The translations under genes and the position numbers were made by a program. A DNA stretch of 64,000 nt from positions 2,232,001-2,296,000 of the forward strand of contig NZ_CP009451.1 in NCBI RefSeq assembly GCF_000757825.1. The letters are read 5' to 3'. The notes beneath the pieces are model-generated. The model saw only the letters and a list, made by a program, of their open reading frames with translations. It did no database searches and was not told the origin of the DNA. Numbering within the stretch: position 1 is the first letter of the stretch; each line of letters starts with the position of its first letter. The stretch is from Cedecea neteri (GTDB lineage: Bacteria > Pseudomonadota > Gammaproteobacteria > Enterobacterales > Enterobacteriaceae). This document shows, piece by piece, positions 32,512-42,639 of this stretch.

Positions 32512-33237
32512 ATGCACTTGTCCAGACATCCGACCAGCTATCCAACCCGCTATCAGGAGATAGCCGCCCGGCTCGAACAGGAGCTGCGGAACAACTACCG
32601 CTGCGGCGACTACCTGCCCGCTGAAACCCAGCTTGCCGCCTACTATGAGGTTAATCGCCACACGCTCCGCCGCGCCATTGACGAGCTGGTCAACAAAGGC
32701 TGGGTGCAGCGCCGCCAGGGCGTTGGCGTGCTGGTGCTGATGCGCCCGTTTGACTACCCGCTTAACGCGCAGGCTCGCTTTAGCCAAAACCTTCTCGATC
32801 AGGGCAGCCACCCGACCAGCGAACGCCTGCTGGCGGTGATCCGCCCGGCCTCGCAGGATGTCGCAGATGCGCTGGGGCTGGCCGAGGGAGATAACGTTAT
32901 TCACCTGCGCACCCTGCGCCGGGTCAACGGCATCGCGGTGTGCATCATCGACCACTATTTTTCCGAACAGAGCTGGTGGCCGACGCTGCAAACTTTCGGC
33001 AACGGATCGCTGCACGATTTTCTTCAGGCGGAATTAGGCATTGCCCTGACCCGCGCCCAAACCCGTATCAGCGCCCGCCGTTCTCAGGCCAAAGAGAGCC
33101 GCCTGCTGGAAATTCCCAACATGGCACCGCTGCTCTGTGTACGCACCCTTAATCACCGTGAAGGCGAGGCCAGAGCGACGGAATACTCCGTCAGCCTGAC
33201 CCGTGCCGACATGATTGAATTCACCATGGAGCACTAA
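32512..33237 (+). CDS. phnF: GntR-family phosphonate regulator PhnF
   Basis: A 241-residue GntR/HutC protein, the same length as E. coli PhnF: starts MHLSRHPTSYPTRYQEIAAR, with the winged helix (DYLPAETQLAAYYEVNRHTLRRAIDEL) and a UTRA effector domain (VADALGLAEGDNVIHLRTLRRVNG...TEYSVSLTRADMIEFTMEH). The start follows the E. coli protein; the frame is open to 32392. Here it is the first gene of the phn operon because phnC, phnD and phnE are absent. The stop touches the phnG ATG. Confidence 0.95.
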   Translation: MHLSRHPTSYPTRYQEIAARLEQELRNNYRCGDYLPAETQLAAYYEVNRHTLRRAIDELVNKGWVQRRQGVGVLVLMRPFDYPLNAQARFSQNLLDQGSHPTSERLLAVIRPASQDVADALGLAEGDNVIHLRTLRRVNGIAVCIIDHYFSEQSWWPTLQTFGNGSLHDFLQAELGIALTRAQTRISARRSQAKESRLLEIPNMAPLLCVRTLNHREGEARATEYSVSLTRADMIEFTMEH

Positions 33238-33699
33238 ATGGACACCAGCCATTTCAACACCGAACAGCGCCGCGAGTGGATGGCGGTGCTGTCACACAGC
33301 CAACCGCAGGAGCTTCTCGAGCGCTGGAACAGCCTGAACATTAGCGCGGATTACACGCTGATTCGCGCGCCAGAAATCGGCCTGGTTCAGGTGCAAGCCC
33401 GCATGGGCGGCACCGGCCAGCGCTTCTTTACCGGTGACGCCACGCTGACCCGCTCGGTGGTCAAACTGGCGAGCGGAACCTACGGCTACAGCTACCTGCT
33501 TGGCCGGGATAAGCAGCACGCCGAATGCTGCGCGGTGATCGACGCCCTGATGCAGGAAACCGCGCATTTTCAAACGCTACAAGAAACCTTAATTGCACCG
33601 CTGGCGGCCAACCGTGAACAACGCCTTGCCGCTCGCCGTGCGGAAGTTAACAGCAGCCGCGTGGACTTCTTCACGCTGGTACGCGGAGACAACGCATGA
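33238..33699 (+). CDS. phnG: C-P lyase core subunit PhnG
   Basis: A 153-residue PhnG: blocks [37 protein letters not shown] and [14 protein letters not shown]. With PhnH, PhnI and PhnJ it makes the C-P lyase core complex; with PhnI and PhnH/L it helps load phosphonate onto ATP. The ATG directly follows the phnF stop and the end overlaps phnH by four bases. Confidence 0.95.
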   Translation: MDTSHFNTEQRREWMAVLSHSQPQELLERWNSLNISADYTLIRAPEIGLVQVQARMGGTGQRFFTGDATLTRSVVKLASGTYGYSYLLGRDKQHAECCAVIDALMQETAHFQTLQETLIAPLAANREQRLAARRAEVNSSRVDFFTLVRGDNA

Positions 33700-34280
33700 C
33701 ACTAATGACCGCTTTTACCCTTCCGGTGCAGGACGCCCAGCAGAGTTTCCGTCGCCTGCTTAAAGCCATGAGCGAGCCGGGCGTGATTGTCGCGCTGACC
33801 TCGCTACAACAGGGCTGGCTGCCGCTGAACGTCGCCACCACCAGCGTACTGCTGACGCTGGCCGATAACGACACGCCGGTGTGGGTAGACGGCACGTTGG
33901 GCAACGATATTGCCGCACAGAATATTCGTTTTCACACCAATGCGCCGCTGTGCGAGCAGCCTGAACACGCGCAGTTTGCCGTCGCCAGCGATGCTATTTC
34001 TTCTGAACAGCTGAACCTGCTGGCCCAGGGCTGCGACATTGCCCCTGATACCAGCGCGACGCTGATCCTGCAGGTTTCCAGCCTGAGCGGCGGGCGCATG
34101 CTTCGCCTGACCGGCGCCGGGATCAACGAAGAACGCATGATTGCCCCACAGCTGCCGGAATGCGTGCTGCACGAACTGACCGAACGCCCGCATCCGTTCC
34201 CGCTGGGCATTGACCTGATTTTGACCTGTGGCGATCGCCTGCTGGCTATCCCACGGACCACCCACGTGGAGGTGTGCTGA
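33696..34280 (+). CDS. phnH: C-P lyase core subunit PhnH
   Basis: A 194-residue Phn[24 protein letters not shown] at the start, [13 protein letters not shown] and [17 protein letters not shown] at the end. Overlaps phnG (ATGA) and phnI (TGATG), so translation is coupled along the operon. Confidence 0.95.
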   Translation: MTLMTAFTLPVQDAQQSFRRLLKAMSEPGVIVALTSLQQGWLPLNVATTSVLLTLADNDTPVWVDGTLGNDIAAQNIRFHTNAPLCEQPEHAQFAVASDAISSEQLNLLAQGCDIAPDTSATLILQVSSLSGGRMLRLTGAGINEERMIAPQLPECVLHELTERPHPFPLGIDLILTCGDRLLAIPRTTHVEVC

Positions 34281-35344
34281 TGTACGTTGCCGTCAAAGGG
34301 GGCGAGAAGGCAATCTCCGCCGCCCACGCCCTGCAGGAGCGCAACCGACGCGGCGATGAAACGCTGAAGGAGCTGAGCGTCGCGCAAATAGAACAGCAGC
34401 TTGGCCTGGCGGTTGACCGCGTGATGACGGAAGGCGGCATCGCCGACCGGGAACTCGCCGCGCTGGCTATCAAGCAGGCCAGCGGCGACATGATTGAAGC
34501 CATTTTCCTGCTGCGCGCCTACCGCACAACCCTGCCGCGCCTGGCCGTTAGCGAGCCGCTGAACACCGCTGAGATGCGCCTCGAGCGCCGTATCTCCGCC
34601 GTTTATAAAGACGTCCCTGGCGGCCAGCTGCTGGGCCCAACCTATGACTACACGCACCGCCTGCTGGACTTCACGCTGCTGGCCAATGGCGAAGTGCCTG
34701 ATGCAGAACCTGCCGACGAGCAAAGCGCCCCTTCTCCGCACGTGTTCAGCATGCTGGCAAAGCAGGGCCTGGCGAAAGTCGAAGAAGACGACGGCGCGCA
34801 GCCGGACGACATCACCCGCAACCCGCCGGTTTACCCGTGCTCGCGCTCTTCGCGCCTGCAGCAGCTGGTGCGCGGCGACGAAGGCTACCTGCTGGCGCTG
34901 GCTTACTCCACCCAGCGTGGCTACGGGCGTAACCACCCGTTTGCTGCCGAGATCCGCAGCGGCTACGTGGATATCGAAATTGTGCCGGAAGAGCTGGGTT
35001 TTGCGGTGAACATCGGCGAACTGCTGATGACAGAATGCGAAATGGTGAACGGCTTTGTCGCTCCCGAAGATGAAGCCCCGCACTTCACGCGCGGCTACGG
35101 TCTGGCATTCGGCATGAGCGAGCGCAAAACCATGGCGATGGCGCTGGTTGACCGCGCGCTCCAGGCTCCCGACTACGACGAAACCGTCGCAGGCCCGGCG
35201 CAGGACGAAGAATTTGTGTTATCCCACGCGGATAACGTGGAAGCGGCCGGCTTTGTGTCCCACCTCAAGCTGCCGCATTACGTAGATTTCCAGGCCGAAC
35301 TGGAGCTGCTTAACCGCCTGATAAAGGAGCGAGCAAATGGCTAA
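34280..35344 (+). CDS. phnI: C-P lyase core subunit PhnI (nucleosidase)
   Basis: A 354-residue PhnI starting [20 protein letters not shown], as in E. coli. PhnI with PhnG, PhnH and PhnL replaces adenine of ATP by the phosphonate, giving 5-triphosphoribosyl-1-phosphonate. Seen blocks: DRVMTEGGIADRELAALA, RSSRLQQLVRGDEGYLLALA, HFTRGYGLAFGMSERK. The ATG at 34280 overlaps the phnH stop; the ATG two codons earlier is less likely. The end overlaps phnJ. Confidence 0.95.
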   Translation: MYVAVKGGEKAISAAHALQERNRRGDETLKELSVAQIEQQLGLAVDRVMTEGGIADRELAALAIKQASGDMIEAIFLLRAYRTTLPRLAVSEPLNTAEMRLERRISAVYKDVPGGQLLGPTYDYTHRLLDFTLLANGEVPDAEPADEQSAPSPHVFSMLAKQGLAKVEEDDGAQPDDITRNPPVYPCSRSSRLQQLVRGDEGYLLALAYSTQRGYGRNHPFAAEIRSGYVDIEIVPEELGFAVNIGELLMTECEMVNGFVAPEDEAPHFTRGYGLAFGMSERKTMAMALVDRALQAPDYDETVAGPAQDEEFVLSHADNVEAAGFVSHLKLPHYVDFQAELELLNRLIKERANG

Positions 35345-36182
35345 CCTGAGCGGCTATAACTTTGCCTATCTGGACGAGCAAACCAAACGCATGATCCGCC
35401 GCGCGATGCTGAAAGCCGTGGCGATCCCAGGTTACCAGGTGCCGTTTGGCGGCCGCGAAATGCCGATGCCTTACGGCTGGGGCACCGGCGGCATTCAGCT
35501 CACCGCCAGCCTGATTGGCGAGTCTGACGTGCTGAAGGTGATTGACCAGGGCGCGGACGACACCACTAACGCCGTCTCGATTCGTAACTTCTTCAAGCGC
35601 GTGACCGGCGTGAACACCACCGAGCGCACCGAAGACGCAACGCTGGTGCAGACCCGCCACCGCATCCCGGAAACGCCGCTGGTTGAAGACCAGATCCTGA
35701 TATATCAGGTGCCGATCCCTGAACCGCTGCGCTTTATCGAGCCACGCGAAACGGAAACCCGCACCATGCACGCGCTGGAAGAGTACGGCGTGATGCAGGT
35801 GAAGCTGTACGAAGATATCGCCCGCTTCGGCCACATATCCACTACCTACGCGTACCCGGTGAAGGTGAACGATCGCTACGTGATGGACCCGTCGCCAATC
35901 CCGAAATTTGATAACCCGAAAATGCACATGTCCCCTGCGCTGCAGCTGTTTGGCGCCGGGCGCGAAAAACGTATTTACGCCGTGCCGCCGTTTACCCGCG
36001 TAGAGAGCCTCGACTTCGACGACCATCCTTTCCAGGTCCAGGAATGGGAAGAGCCGTGCGCAATCTGCGGGTCACGCCACAGCTACCTTGATGAAGTGGT
36101 GCTCGACGACGCGGGCAACCGCATGTTCGTCTGCTCCGATACCGACTACTGCCGCCAGAACAGTGAGGCCTCTCAGTCATGA
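35337..36182 (+). CDS. phnJ: C-P lyase radical SAM subunit PhnJ
   Basis: A 281-residue PhnJ, the same length as in E. coli. The cluster and radical cysteines are kept: C241 and C244 (EEPCAICGS), C266 and C272 (FVCSDTDYCRQ). It cleaves the C-P bond of 5-phosphoribosyl-1-phosphonate, releasing the alkane and the cyclic phosphate. Overlaps phnI and phnK. Confidence 0.97.
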   Translation: MANLSGYNFAYLDEQTKRMIRRAMLKAVAIPGYQVPFGGREMPMPYGWGTGGIQLTASLIGESDVLKVIDQGADDTTNAVSIRNFFKRVTGVNTTERTEDATLVQTRHRIPETPLVEDQILIYQVPIPEPLRFIEPRETETRTMHALEEYGVMQVKLYEDIARFGHISTTYAYPVKVNDRYVMDPSPIPKFDNPKMHMSPALQLFGAGREKRIYAVPPFTRVESLDFDDHPFQVQEWEEPCAICGSRHSYLDEVVLDDAGNRMFVCSDTDYCRQNSEASQS

Positions 36183-36937
36183 CCAGTCCGCTACTTTCGG
36201 TGAATAACCTCACCCACCTCTATGCGCCCGGTAAAGGCTTTATGGACGTGTCGTTCGACCTCTGGCCCGGTGAAGTGCTGGGCATCGTGGGCGAGTCCGG
36301 CTCCGGTAAAACGACGCTGCTGAAGGCGATTTCCGCCCGCCTTGCGCCGCAGGAAGGGGAAGTGATTTACCTCGACAGCTCGCTGTACGGGATGTCGGAA
36401 GGCGAACGCCGCCGCCTGCTGCGCACCGAATGGGGTGTGGTACACCAGCATCCGATGGACGGCCTGCGCCGCCACGTTTCTGCCGGCGGTAACATCGGCG
36501 AGCGCCTGATGGCAACCGGGGCGCGCCACTACGGCGACATTCGCGCCACCGCCCAGCGCTGGCTGGAAGAAGTCGAAATCCCTGCATCACGCATCGACGA
36601 CCTGCCGACCACGTTTTCCGGCGGGATGCAGCAGCGCCTGCAGATCGCCCGCAACCTGGTGACCCATCCGAAGCTGGTATTTATGGATGAGCCCACCGGC
36701 GGGCTGGATGTTTCAGTGCAGGCGCGCCTGCTCGACCTGCTGCGCGGCCTGGTAGTGGAGCTGAACCTGGCCGTGGTGATTGTCACCCACGATCTGGGCG
36801 TGGCTCGCCTGCTGGCCGACCGCCTGCTGGTGATGAAACAGGGCAAAGTGGTGGAAAGTGGGCTGACCGACCGCGTACTGGACGACCCGCATCACCCGTA
36901 TACCCAGCTTTTGGTGTCCTCCGTCCTTCAGAATTAG
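36179..36937 (+). CDS. phnK: C-P lyase ABC-type ATPase PhnK
   Basis: A 252-residue ABC ATPase of the oligopeptide-transporter type: Walker A GESGSGKTT (about 37-45), signature TFSGGMQQRLQIARNL, Walker B LVFMDEPTGGLDVS, H-loop THDLG. PhnK binds the C-P lyase core and, as a dimer with PhnL, uses ATP to open it. It is not a membrane transporter part. Confidence 0.95.
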   Translation: MTSPLLSVNNLTHLYAPGKGFMDVSFDLWPGEVLGIVGESGSGKTTLLKAISARLAPQEGEVIYLDSSLYGMSEGERRRLLRTEWGVVHQHPMDGLRRHVSAGGNIGERLMATGARHYGDIRATAQRWLEEVEIPASRIDDLPTTFSGGMQQRLQIARNLVTHPKLVFMDEPTGGLDVSVQARLLDLLRGLVVELNLAVVIVTHDLGVARLLADRLLVMKQGKVVESGLTDRVLDDPHHPYTQLLVSSVLQN

Positions 36938-36946
36938 GTACTCGCT

Positions 36947-37651
36947 ATGACCAGAATACGGGTTGAAAACCTGAGCAAAACCTTTGTCCTGCACCACCAG
37001 CACGGTATTCGCCTGCCGGTGCTGGCGGACGCTTCGCTGGAAGTTAAAGGCGGAGAATGCGTGGTGCTGCACGGCCACTCCGGCAGCGGGAAATCCACCC
37101 TGCTGCGCTCGCTGTACGCCAACTACCTGCCGGATGAAGGACACATCTGGGTTAAGCACAACGACGAATGGCTCGACATCGTGCAGGCTCCGGCGCGTGA
37201 AGTGCTGGCGGTGCGTCGCCAGACCATCGGCTGGGTAAGCCAGTTCCTGCGCGTTATTCCGCGAATTTCCGCGCTCGAAGTCGTCATGCAGCCGCTGCTT
37301 GATTTGGGCGTGCCGCGTGAAGAGTGCGAGAAAAAAGCCGCCAGCCTGCTGACCCGCCTCAACGTGCCTGAACGCCTGTGGCACCTGGCGCCGTCGACCT
37401 TTTCCGGCGGCGAACAGCAGCGCGTGAACATCGCTCGCGGCTTTATTGTCGACTACCCGATTTTACTGCTGGACGAGCCAACCGCCTCGCTGGACGCCAG
37501 GAACAGCGCCGCCGTGGTGGCTTTGATTCAGGAAGCAAAAGCACGTGGAGCGGCCATCGTCGGCATCTTCCACGATGAAGCAGTACGTGAACAGGTGGCC
37601 GACCGCCTGCATACGATGTCCGCGATGGAGCCCCAACATGATAATCAATAA
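36947..37651 (+). CDS. phnL: C-P lyase ABC-type ATPase PhnL
   Basis: A 234-residue ABC ATPase: Walker [10 protein letters not shown], signature [15 protein letters not shown], Walker [13 protein letters not shown], and HDEAV. PhnL joins PhnK on the core complex. It starts nine bases after phnK and overlaps phnM by 14 bases. Confidence 0.95.
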   Translation: MTRIRVENLSKTFVLHHQHGIRLPVLADASLEVKGGECVVLHGHSGSGKSTLLRSLYANYLPDEGHIWVKHNDEWLDIVQAPAREVLAVRRQTIGWVSQFLRVIPRISALEVVMQPLLDLGVPREECEKKAASLLTRLNVPERLWHLAPSTFSGGEQQRVNIARGFIVDYPILLLDEPTASLDARNSAAVVALIQEAKARGAAIVGIFHDEAVREQVADRLHTMSAMEPQHDNQ

Positions 37652-38774
37652 CGTTCGCCTCGTACTGGAAGAAGAAGTAGTCAGTGGCTCGCTGGAAGTG
37701 GCCGACGGTTTGATTCGCAACTTTGCCGAGACCCAAAGCCAGCTGCCGGGCGCACACGACGGCGGCGGCGGCTGGCTGCTGCCGGGGCTGATTGAGCTGC
37801 ACACGGATAACCTGGATAAATTCTTCACCCCACGGCCAAAGGTTGACTGGCCGGCGCACTCCGCCATGAGCAGCCACGACGCGCTGATGGTAGCGAGCGG
37901 CATCACCACCGTGCTGGACGCCGTTGCCATCGGCGACGTGCGCGACGGCGGCGACCGCCTGGAAAACCTCGAAAAAATGATCAACGCCGTGGAGGATACG
38001 CAAAAACGCGGCCTCAACCGCGCCGAACACCGCCTGCACCTGCGCTGCGAGCTGCCGCACCACACCACGCTGCCGCTGTTCGACAAGCTGGTAGACCGCG
38101 AACTGGTGTCCCTCGTTTCGCTGATGGACCACTCGCCGGGCCAGCGCCAGTACGCGGAACTCTCGAAATACCGCGACTATTATCAGGGCAAATACCATCT
38201 CACCAACGAGCAGATGGATCGGTTTGAGGAAGAGCAGCTGACGCTGGCGGCGCGCTGGTCACAGCCAAACCGCCAGGCCATTGCCGCCCGCTGTCGCGAC
38301 CGCAATATTGCCCTCGCCAGCCATGACGATGCCACCTCCGCCCACGTTGTAGAATCCCACGAAATCGGCAGCGTGATCGCCGAGTTCCCGACCACGCTGG
38401 AAGCCGCGGAAGCTTCTCGTCGCCACGGCATGAGCGTGCTGATGGGCGCACCGAACATCGTGCGCGGCGGCTCTCACTCCGGCAACGTGGCGGCCAGCCA
38501 TCTGGCCCAGGCCGGGCTGCTGGATATTCTCTCCTCGGATTACTATCCGGCGAGCCTGCTGGATGCGGCCTTCCGCGTGGCGCACGACGACAGCAACAGC
38601 TTCACGCTGGCTCAGGCGGTAAACCTTGTGACGCGCAACCCTGCAAGGGCGCTGAACCTGGCCGACCGTGGGACGCTGGCGGAAGGTAAACGAGCGGATC
38701 TGGTGCTGGCACATATGCACGGCGACCATATCCACGTCGATCACGTCTGGCGCCAGGGAACGCGGGTGTTCTGA
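37638..38774 (+). CDS. phnM: RPnTP hydrolase PhnM
   Basis: A 378-residue amidohydrolase, same length as in E. coli, starting [15 protein letters not shown]. It removes pyrophosphate from the triphosphoribosyl phosphonate. Seen: [16 protein letters not shown] with a metal His, [18 protein letters not shown] and [12 protein letters not shown]. The start at 37638 follows the E. coli protein; the frame is open further up inside phnL. The TGA overlaps the phnN ATG. Confidence 0.95.
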   Translation: MIINNVRLVLEEEVVSGSLEVADGLIRNFAETQSQLPGAHDGGGGWLLPGLIELHTDNLDKFFTPRPKVDWPAHSAMSSHDALMVASGITTVLDAVAIGDVRDGGDRLENLEKMINAVEDTQKRGLNRAEHRLHLRCELPHHTTLPLFDKLVDRELVSLVSLMDHSPGQRQYAELSKYRDYYQGKYHLTNEQMDRFEEEQLTLAARWSQPNRQAIAARCRDRNIALASHDDATSAHVVESHEIGSVIAEFPTTLEAAEASRRHGMSVLMGAPNIVRGGSHSGNVAASHLAQAGLLDILSSDYYPASLLDAAFRVAHDDSNSFTLAQAVNLVTRNPARALNLADRGTLAEGKRADLVLAHMHGDHIHVDHVWRQGTRVF

Positions 38775-39358
38775 TGAGTAAATTAATCTGGCTGATGGGC
38801 CCATCCGGCTCCGGTAAAGACAGCCTGCTGAGCGCCCTGCGCCAGCAGGAGCATGCCAGACTGCTGGTGGCGCACCGCTATATAACCCGCGCCGCCGACG
38901 CAGGCTGCGAGAACCACATTGCGCTGAGCGCAAAAGAGTTTGAACAGCGTCAGCAACTGGGGCTGTTCGCCCTGAGCTGGCAGGCGCACGAGCAGTCCTA
39001 CGGCGTCGGCGTGGAAATGGATATATGGCTCGAGACCGGATTTGACGTGGTGGTTAACGGCTCGCGCCAGCACCTGAAGCAGGCGCGGGAACGCTATGGC
39101 GATGGGCTGGTGCCCATCTGCCTGCAGGTTTCTGCCAGTGTGCTGCGCCAACGGCTGGAGCAGCGCGGCAGGGAAAATGCGGAACAGATCGAGCAGCGGC
39201 TGCAGCGCGCGGCGCTCTATGCGCCAGAGGGCGGAGATTGTCTGGTACTCAACAACGACGGGAGTCTGCTACAGTCAGCCGAATTATTTATGCGGCTGTT
39301 AGCCCAGCACCGCTCGAACGTTATCCCTCTTCACCGCAAGGAGCCCCGCCATGTCTGA
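38774..39358 (+). CDS. phnN: Ribose 1,5-bisphosphokinase PhnN
   Basis: A 194-residue P-loop kinase: Walker [17 protein letters not shown] (about 9-24), guanylate-kinase-like fold. It turns ribose 1,5-bisphosphate, the end product of the C-P lyase path, into PRPP with ATP. Overlaps phnM (TGATG) and phnO (eight bases). Confidence 0.94.
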   Translation: MSKLIWLMGPSGSGKDSLLSALRQQEHARLLVAHRYITRAADAGCENHIALSAKEFEQRQQLGLFALSWQAHEQSYGVGVEMDIWLETGFDVVVNGSRQHLKQARERYGDGLVPICLQVSASVLRQRLEQRGRENAEQIEQRLQRAALYAPEGGDCLVLNNDGSLLQSAELFMRLLAQHRSNVIPLHRKEPRHV

Positions 39359-39818
39359 TGTTGTTAAGTTAAAAGCCGCCGCTATCGAAGACAGCGATAC
39401 CGTTTACCGCATGATTTGCGAGCTAAAGCAGGCTCAGGCCGACCGCCCAGGCTTTAACGCCTGTTTTACCGAGAACCTGCGCGACCCGAATATCTTTTAT
39501 CAGCTGGCATGGCTGGGGAATAAAGCCGTAGGGATGATTAGCCTGCACCTGCAATACCATCTACACCACGGCCGCCGCATTGGCGAGATCCAGGAGCTGG
39601 TAGTGCTGGAAGAAGCCCGCGGCCACGGCGTCGGCAAACAGCTGCTTGCCTGGGCCGAAGAGCAGGCACGTAAAGCCGATGCCGAGCTGACGGAGCTGTC
39701 GACCAGCACCGGGCGCAAAGACGCTCACCGCTTCTACGAGCGTGAAGGCTACCGCGCCACCCATATCCGCTTTACCAAACCGGTGGAGACACCTGATGAC
39801 GCTCACGCTAACGCTTAG
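39351..39818 (+). CDS. phnO: Aminoalkylphosphonate N-acetyltransferase PhnO
   Basis: A 155-residue GNAT protein with the acetyl-CoA block [23 protein letters not shown] and IGEIQEL; it matches E. coli PhnO (144) in [21 protein letters not shown] and TELSTS. It acetylates 1-aminoalkylphosphonates for use by C-P lyase. The C-terminus ([10 protein letters not shown]) runs over the phnP start by 23 bases. Confidence 0.92.
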   Translation: MSDVVKLKAAAIEDSDTVYRMICELKQAQADRPGFNACFTENLRDPNIFYQLAWLGNKAVGMISLHLQYHLHHGRRIGEIQELVVLEEARGHGVGKQLLAWAEEQARKADAELTELSTSTGRKDAHRFYEREGYRATHIRFTKPVETPDDAHANA

Positions 39819-40554
39819 CGGCACCGGCGGGGCGCAGCTTGTTCCCGCCTGGGGCTGCGGCTGCGCGGCCTGTGCACGGGCGTGCAGCAACCCCGCTCAT
39901 CGCCGCCGTCCGTGCAGCGCGGTAATCAGGTATAACGACGCGGTTACGCTGGTGGATGCGGGGCTACCCGATCTGATGGAGAGCTGGCAGCCCGGTGATT
40001 TTCAGCAGTTTTTGCTCACCCACTACCATATGGATCACGTCCAGGGGTTGTTCCCGCTGCGCTGGGGCGTGGGCGAGAAAATCCCGGTTTACGGCCCGCC
40101 GGATGAACAGGGCTGCGACGATCTGTTTAAACATCCTGGCCTGCTGGATTTTAGCCATACCGTGGAGCCGTTTGTTGCCTTTACCCTTCAGGCGCTGCGC
40201 GTCACGCCGCTGCCGCTGCTGCACTCAAAGCTGACGTTTGGTTATCTGTTTGAAACGGCCTACAGCAGGCTGGCGTGGCTGAGCGATACGGCGGGGCTGC
40301 CGGACAAAACCCTGAAGTTTCTGGCCGCCAACCGCCCGGAAGTGGTGGTGATAGATTGCAGCCGCGAACCCTGGCCAGAAACGCCAAAAAATCACTGTGA
40401 CTTAACGACCGTCATCGCGCTGAACGAACAGATTGGTAGCCCCCGAGTCGTGCTGACGCACATCAGCCACCAGTTTGATGAATGGCTGATGCACAACTCG
40501 CTTCCCGCTGGCTTTGAAGCTGGTTTTGACGGCATGGAAATCGTGCTGGATTAA
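39796..40554 (+). CDS. phnP: Cyclic phosphate phosphodiesterase PhnP
   Basis: A 252-residue metallo-beta-lactamase-fold enzyme, same length as in E. coli. Motif [11 protein letters not shown] (HxHxDH) and an N-terminal zinc site ([12 protein letters not shown]). It opens 5-phosphoribosyl 1,2-cyclic phosphate to ribose 1,5-bisphosphate for PhnN. The start is inside the end of phnO. It is the last gene of the operon and its stop meets that of yjdP on the other strand. Confidence 0.95.
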   Translation: MTLTLTLSGTGGAQLVPAWGCGCAACARACSNPAHRRRPCSAVIRYNDAVTLVDAGLPDLMESWQPGDFQQFLLTHYHMDHVQGLFPLRWGVGEKIPVYGPPDEQGCDDLFKHPGLLDFSHTVEPFVAFTLQALRVTPLPLLHSKLTFGYLFETAYSRLAWLSDTAGLPDKTLKFLAANRPEVVVIDCSREPWPETPKNHCDLTTVIALNEQIGSPRVVLTHISHQFDEWLMHNSLPAGFEAGFDGMEIVLD

Positions 40555-40871
40555 CGGTCGTCGTCGTCCTGCAGGCGCCGCTCATCGTCATCCAACTGCT
40601 GGCGTTCACGGTCAAGCTGGTTCTGGCGGTCATCAAGGCTGCGACGCCTGTCTTCCAGCTGGCGGTAGCGCGCTTCATCCTGGCGGCTGAGCCTGCGCTG
40701 AGCCGCTTCGTCATCGCTATCGTCATGATAAACGCGGTCGTCGCCGGGTTTATAAGCATCGCTAAACGCCTGCTGGATATTGCCAATGGCGTCATCAATC
40801 ACGTCGGCCTGCGCGAACTGCGAGGCCAGGTACAGCGTGCCGAGCAGCAGCGCGGCGGCATAAGGTTTCAT
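40551..40871 (-). CDS. yjdP: Periplasmic charged protein YjdP
   Basis: A 106-residue protein with a signal peptide ([22 protein letters not shown]), [18 protein letters not shown] as in E. coli YjdP, then a highly charged Asp/Arg/Gln coiled-coil-like tail ([20 protein letters not shown]). Convergent with phnP, the stops overlapping by four bases, as in E. coli order. Function unknown. Confidence 0.87.
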   Translation of the reverse strand: MKPYAAALLLGTLYLASQFAQADVIDDAIGNIQQAFSDAYKPGDDRVYHDDSDDEAAQRRLSRQDEARYRQLEDRRRSLDDRQNQLDRERQQLDDDERRLQDDDDR

Positions 40872-40939
40872 CGGTCAGTCTCCGGAATGGACTGGCCTCA
40901 GCGTAGTCAGCCGGCCTCACGCGCAGTAGCGGAGGAATC

Positions 40940-41389
40940 TCAAATTCCCGGCGATTCCAGCGCGCTTATAGCCTCGACCCTCGCCTGATGTCGTCCGCCT
41001 TCAAACTGCCCGCTTAACCACGCGTCGACGATCATTTTGGCCAAATCCAGCCCGACGACTCGTGAGCCGAAGGCCAGCACGTTGGTGTTATTGTGCTGGC
41101 GGGAAAGCAACGCAGAATAAGGCTCGCTGCACACCACCGCCCGGATGCCGGGAAACTTGTTGGCGGTGATAGATATGCCCACGCCGGTGCCGCAAATCAA
41201 AATGCCGCCCTCGGCTTCGCCGTTTACCACGGCCTGCGCTACGGCGCTGGCGTAAAGCGGGTAATCTGTACGCTCCCCGGACCAGGTCCCTTTGTCCAGC
41301 ACCTCAATCCCTTTTTCCTCAAGATGCGCCACAATTTCTGCCTTCAGCAGGAAGCCGACGTGATCGCAGCCAAATGCAATTTTTTTCAT
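40940..41389 (-). CDS. rpiB: Ribose-5-phosphate isomerase B (RpiB)
   Basis: A 149-residue LacA/RpiB protein, same length as in E. coli: KKIAFGCDHVGFLLKAEI at the start, the active-site block GILICGTGVGISITANKFPGIRAV with the catalytic Cys, and SRQHNNTNVLAFGSRVVG. It interconverts ribose-5-phosphate and ribulose-5-phosphate and also allose-6-phosphate and allulose-6-phosphate, which links it to the als genes. Divergent from rpiR with a strong palindrome between. Confidence 0.96.
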   Translation of the reverse strand: MKKIAFGCDHVGFLLKAEIVAHLEEKGIEVLDKGTWSGERTDYPLYASAVAQAVVNGEAEGGILICGTGVGISITANKFPGIRAVVCSEPYSALLSRQHNNTNVLAFGSRVVGLDLAKMIVDAWLSGQFEGGRHQARVEAISALESPGI

Positions 41390-41627
41390 TTTATCCTCAC
41401 CGTAACCGTCACTTTACGAACCCGGCGACTTTTGTGATTTAAGACCGGTTCACTGCCCAATTAATCGGCAAAATCGCCGGGTTCGTGGCTATTTCTACAC
41501 CGTTCAGCTTCACAACACAATGTCGATTACGGCTAATTACCTAACAGTAGCCAGCATCACACAACGAAAGGCAAGCAATAAACCTATTGCTTTTCAAATG
41601 GATAACTCATTAAGGCCAAAAACAAAA

Positions 41628-41671
41628 CTTCACAAAAAATAAAACTTTATGAATTAATTATTTTTGTGAAG
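41628..41671. promoter_or_regulatory. Operator-like inverted repeat between rpiB and rpiR
   Basis: CTTCACAAAAAATAA (41628-41642) pairs with TTATTTTTGTGAAG (41658-41671), 13 of 14 positions. It lies 70-115 bases before the rpiR ATG and in the shared promoter region; RpiR (AlsR) is the likely ligand. The rest of 41390-41743 is AT-rich and gene-free; TATAGT near 41705 may be the rpiR -10. Confidence 0.6.
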
Positions 41672-41743
41672 TTGTCAGCATATTTTCTGCTCACGCTGTG
41701 ATGTTATAGTGGCGTCTTCACTCTACGGACACGAGAGAACAGG

Positions 41744-42634
41744 ATGAGTCAGTCAGATATTGATTCACAACAGCCGTTCGGCATCGGCCTTGCCCCCTGG
41801 CTGCGCATGAAGCAGGAGGGGATGACGGACAACGAAAGCCGTATCGTCGACTGGTTGTTAAAGCCCGGTAATCTGAGCGATGCCCCGGCGATTAAAGACG
41901 TTGCCGAAGCCCTTGCGGTGTCGGAAGCGATGATTGTGAAGGTGTCGAAACTGCTGGGTTTCAGCGGTTTTCGTAACCTGCGCAGCGCGCTGGTCGCCTA
42001 CTTTTCCGAGTCAGAGCAGGTGCTGCCGACCGAGCTGGCGTTCGACGAAGCGCCGCAGGACGTGGTCAATAAGGTGTTTAACATTACCTTACGCACCATT
42101 ATGGAAGGTCAGTCGATCGTTAACGTCGACGAGATTCATCGCGCGGCACGCTATTTCGCGCAGGCAAAACAGCGTGATTTGTACGGCGTTGGCGGCTCGA
42201 ACTCCATATGTAACGACATCCAGCACAAGTTCCTGCGCATCGGCGTGCGCTGCCAGGCCTATCAGGATGCGCACATCATGATGATGTCGGCCTCGCTGCT
42301 TAAAGAAGGTGACGTGGTGCTGGTGGTTTCCCACTCAGGGCGCACCGGCGATTTAAAAGCGGCGGTTGAGCTGGCGAAAAAGAACGGCGCAAAAATAATT
42401 TGCATTACCCATAGCTATCATTCACCTATAGCACGGCTGGCCGATTTTATTATTTGTTCGCCAGCCCCAGAGACGCCTTTATTAGGCCGCAACGCCTCCG
42501 CGCGTATATTACAATTAACGTTACTCGATGCTTTATTTGTTTCAGTCGCACAGCAAAACATTGAACAGGCAACATTAAATATGCAAAAAACCGGCGCTAT
42601 TGTGGATTTCTTTTCACCTGGCGCGCTGAAGTAA
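41744..42634 (+). CDS. rpiR: Allose/ribose regulator RpiR (AlsR)
   Basis: A 296-residue RpiR protein, same length as in E. coli: HTH domain (MTDNESRIVDWLLKP...AEALAVSEAMIVKVSKLLGFSGFRNLRSALV) and SIS domain (GVGGSNSICNDIQHKFLRIG, VVSHSGRTGDLKAAVELA). It represses rpiB and the als operon in E. coli until allose is present. It is the first gene before alsB, with a hairpin between. Confidence 0.95.
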   Translation: MSQSDIDSQQPFGIGLAPWLRMKQEGMTDNESRIVDWLLKPGNLSDAPAIKDVAEALAVSEAMIVKVSKLLGFSGFRNLRSALVAYFSESEQVLPTELAFDEAPQDVVNKVFNITLRTIMEGQSIVNVDEIHRAARYFAQAKQRDLYGVGGSNSICNDIQHKFLRIGVRCQAYQDAHIMMMSASLLKEGDVVLVVSHSGRTGDLKAAVELAKKNGAKIICITHSYHSPIARLADFIICSPAPETPLLGRNASARILQLTLLDALFVSVAQQNIEQATLNMQKTGAIVDFFSPGALK

Positions 42635-42639
42635 AAAAG

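Noticed and set aside
33932..35083. 383-codon minus-strand frame across phnH-phnI
   Set aside because: Shadow frame; both plus-strand genes are full length and overlap in operon style.
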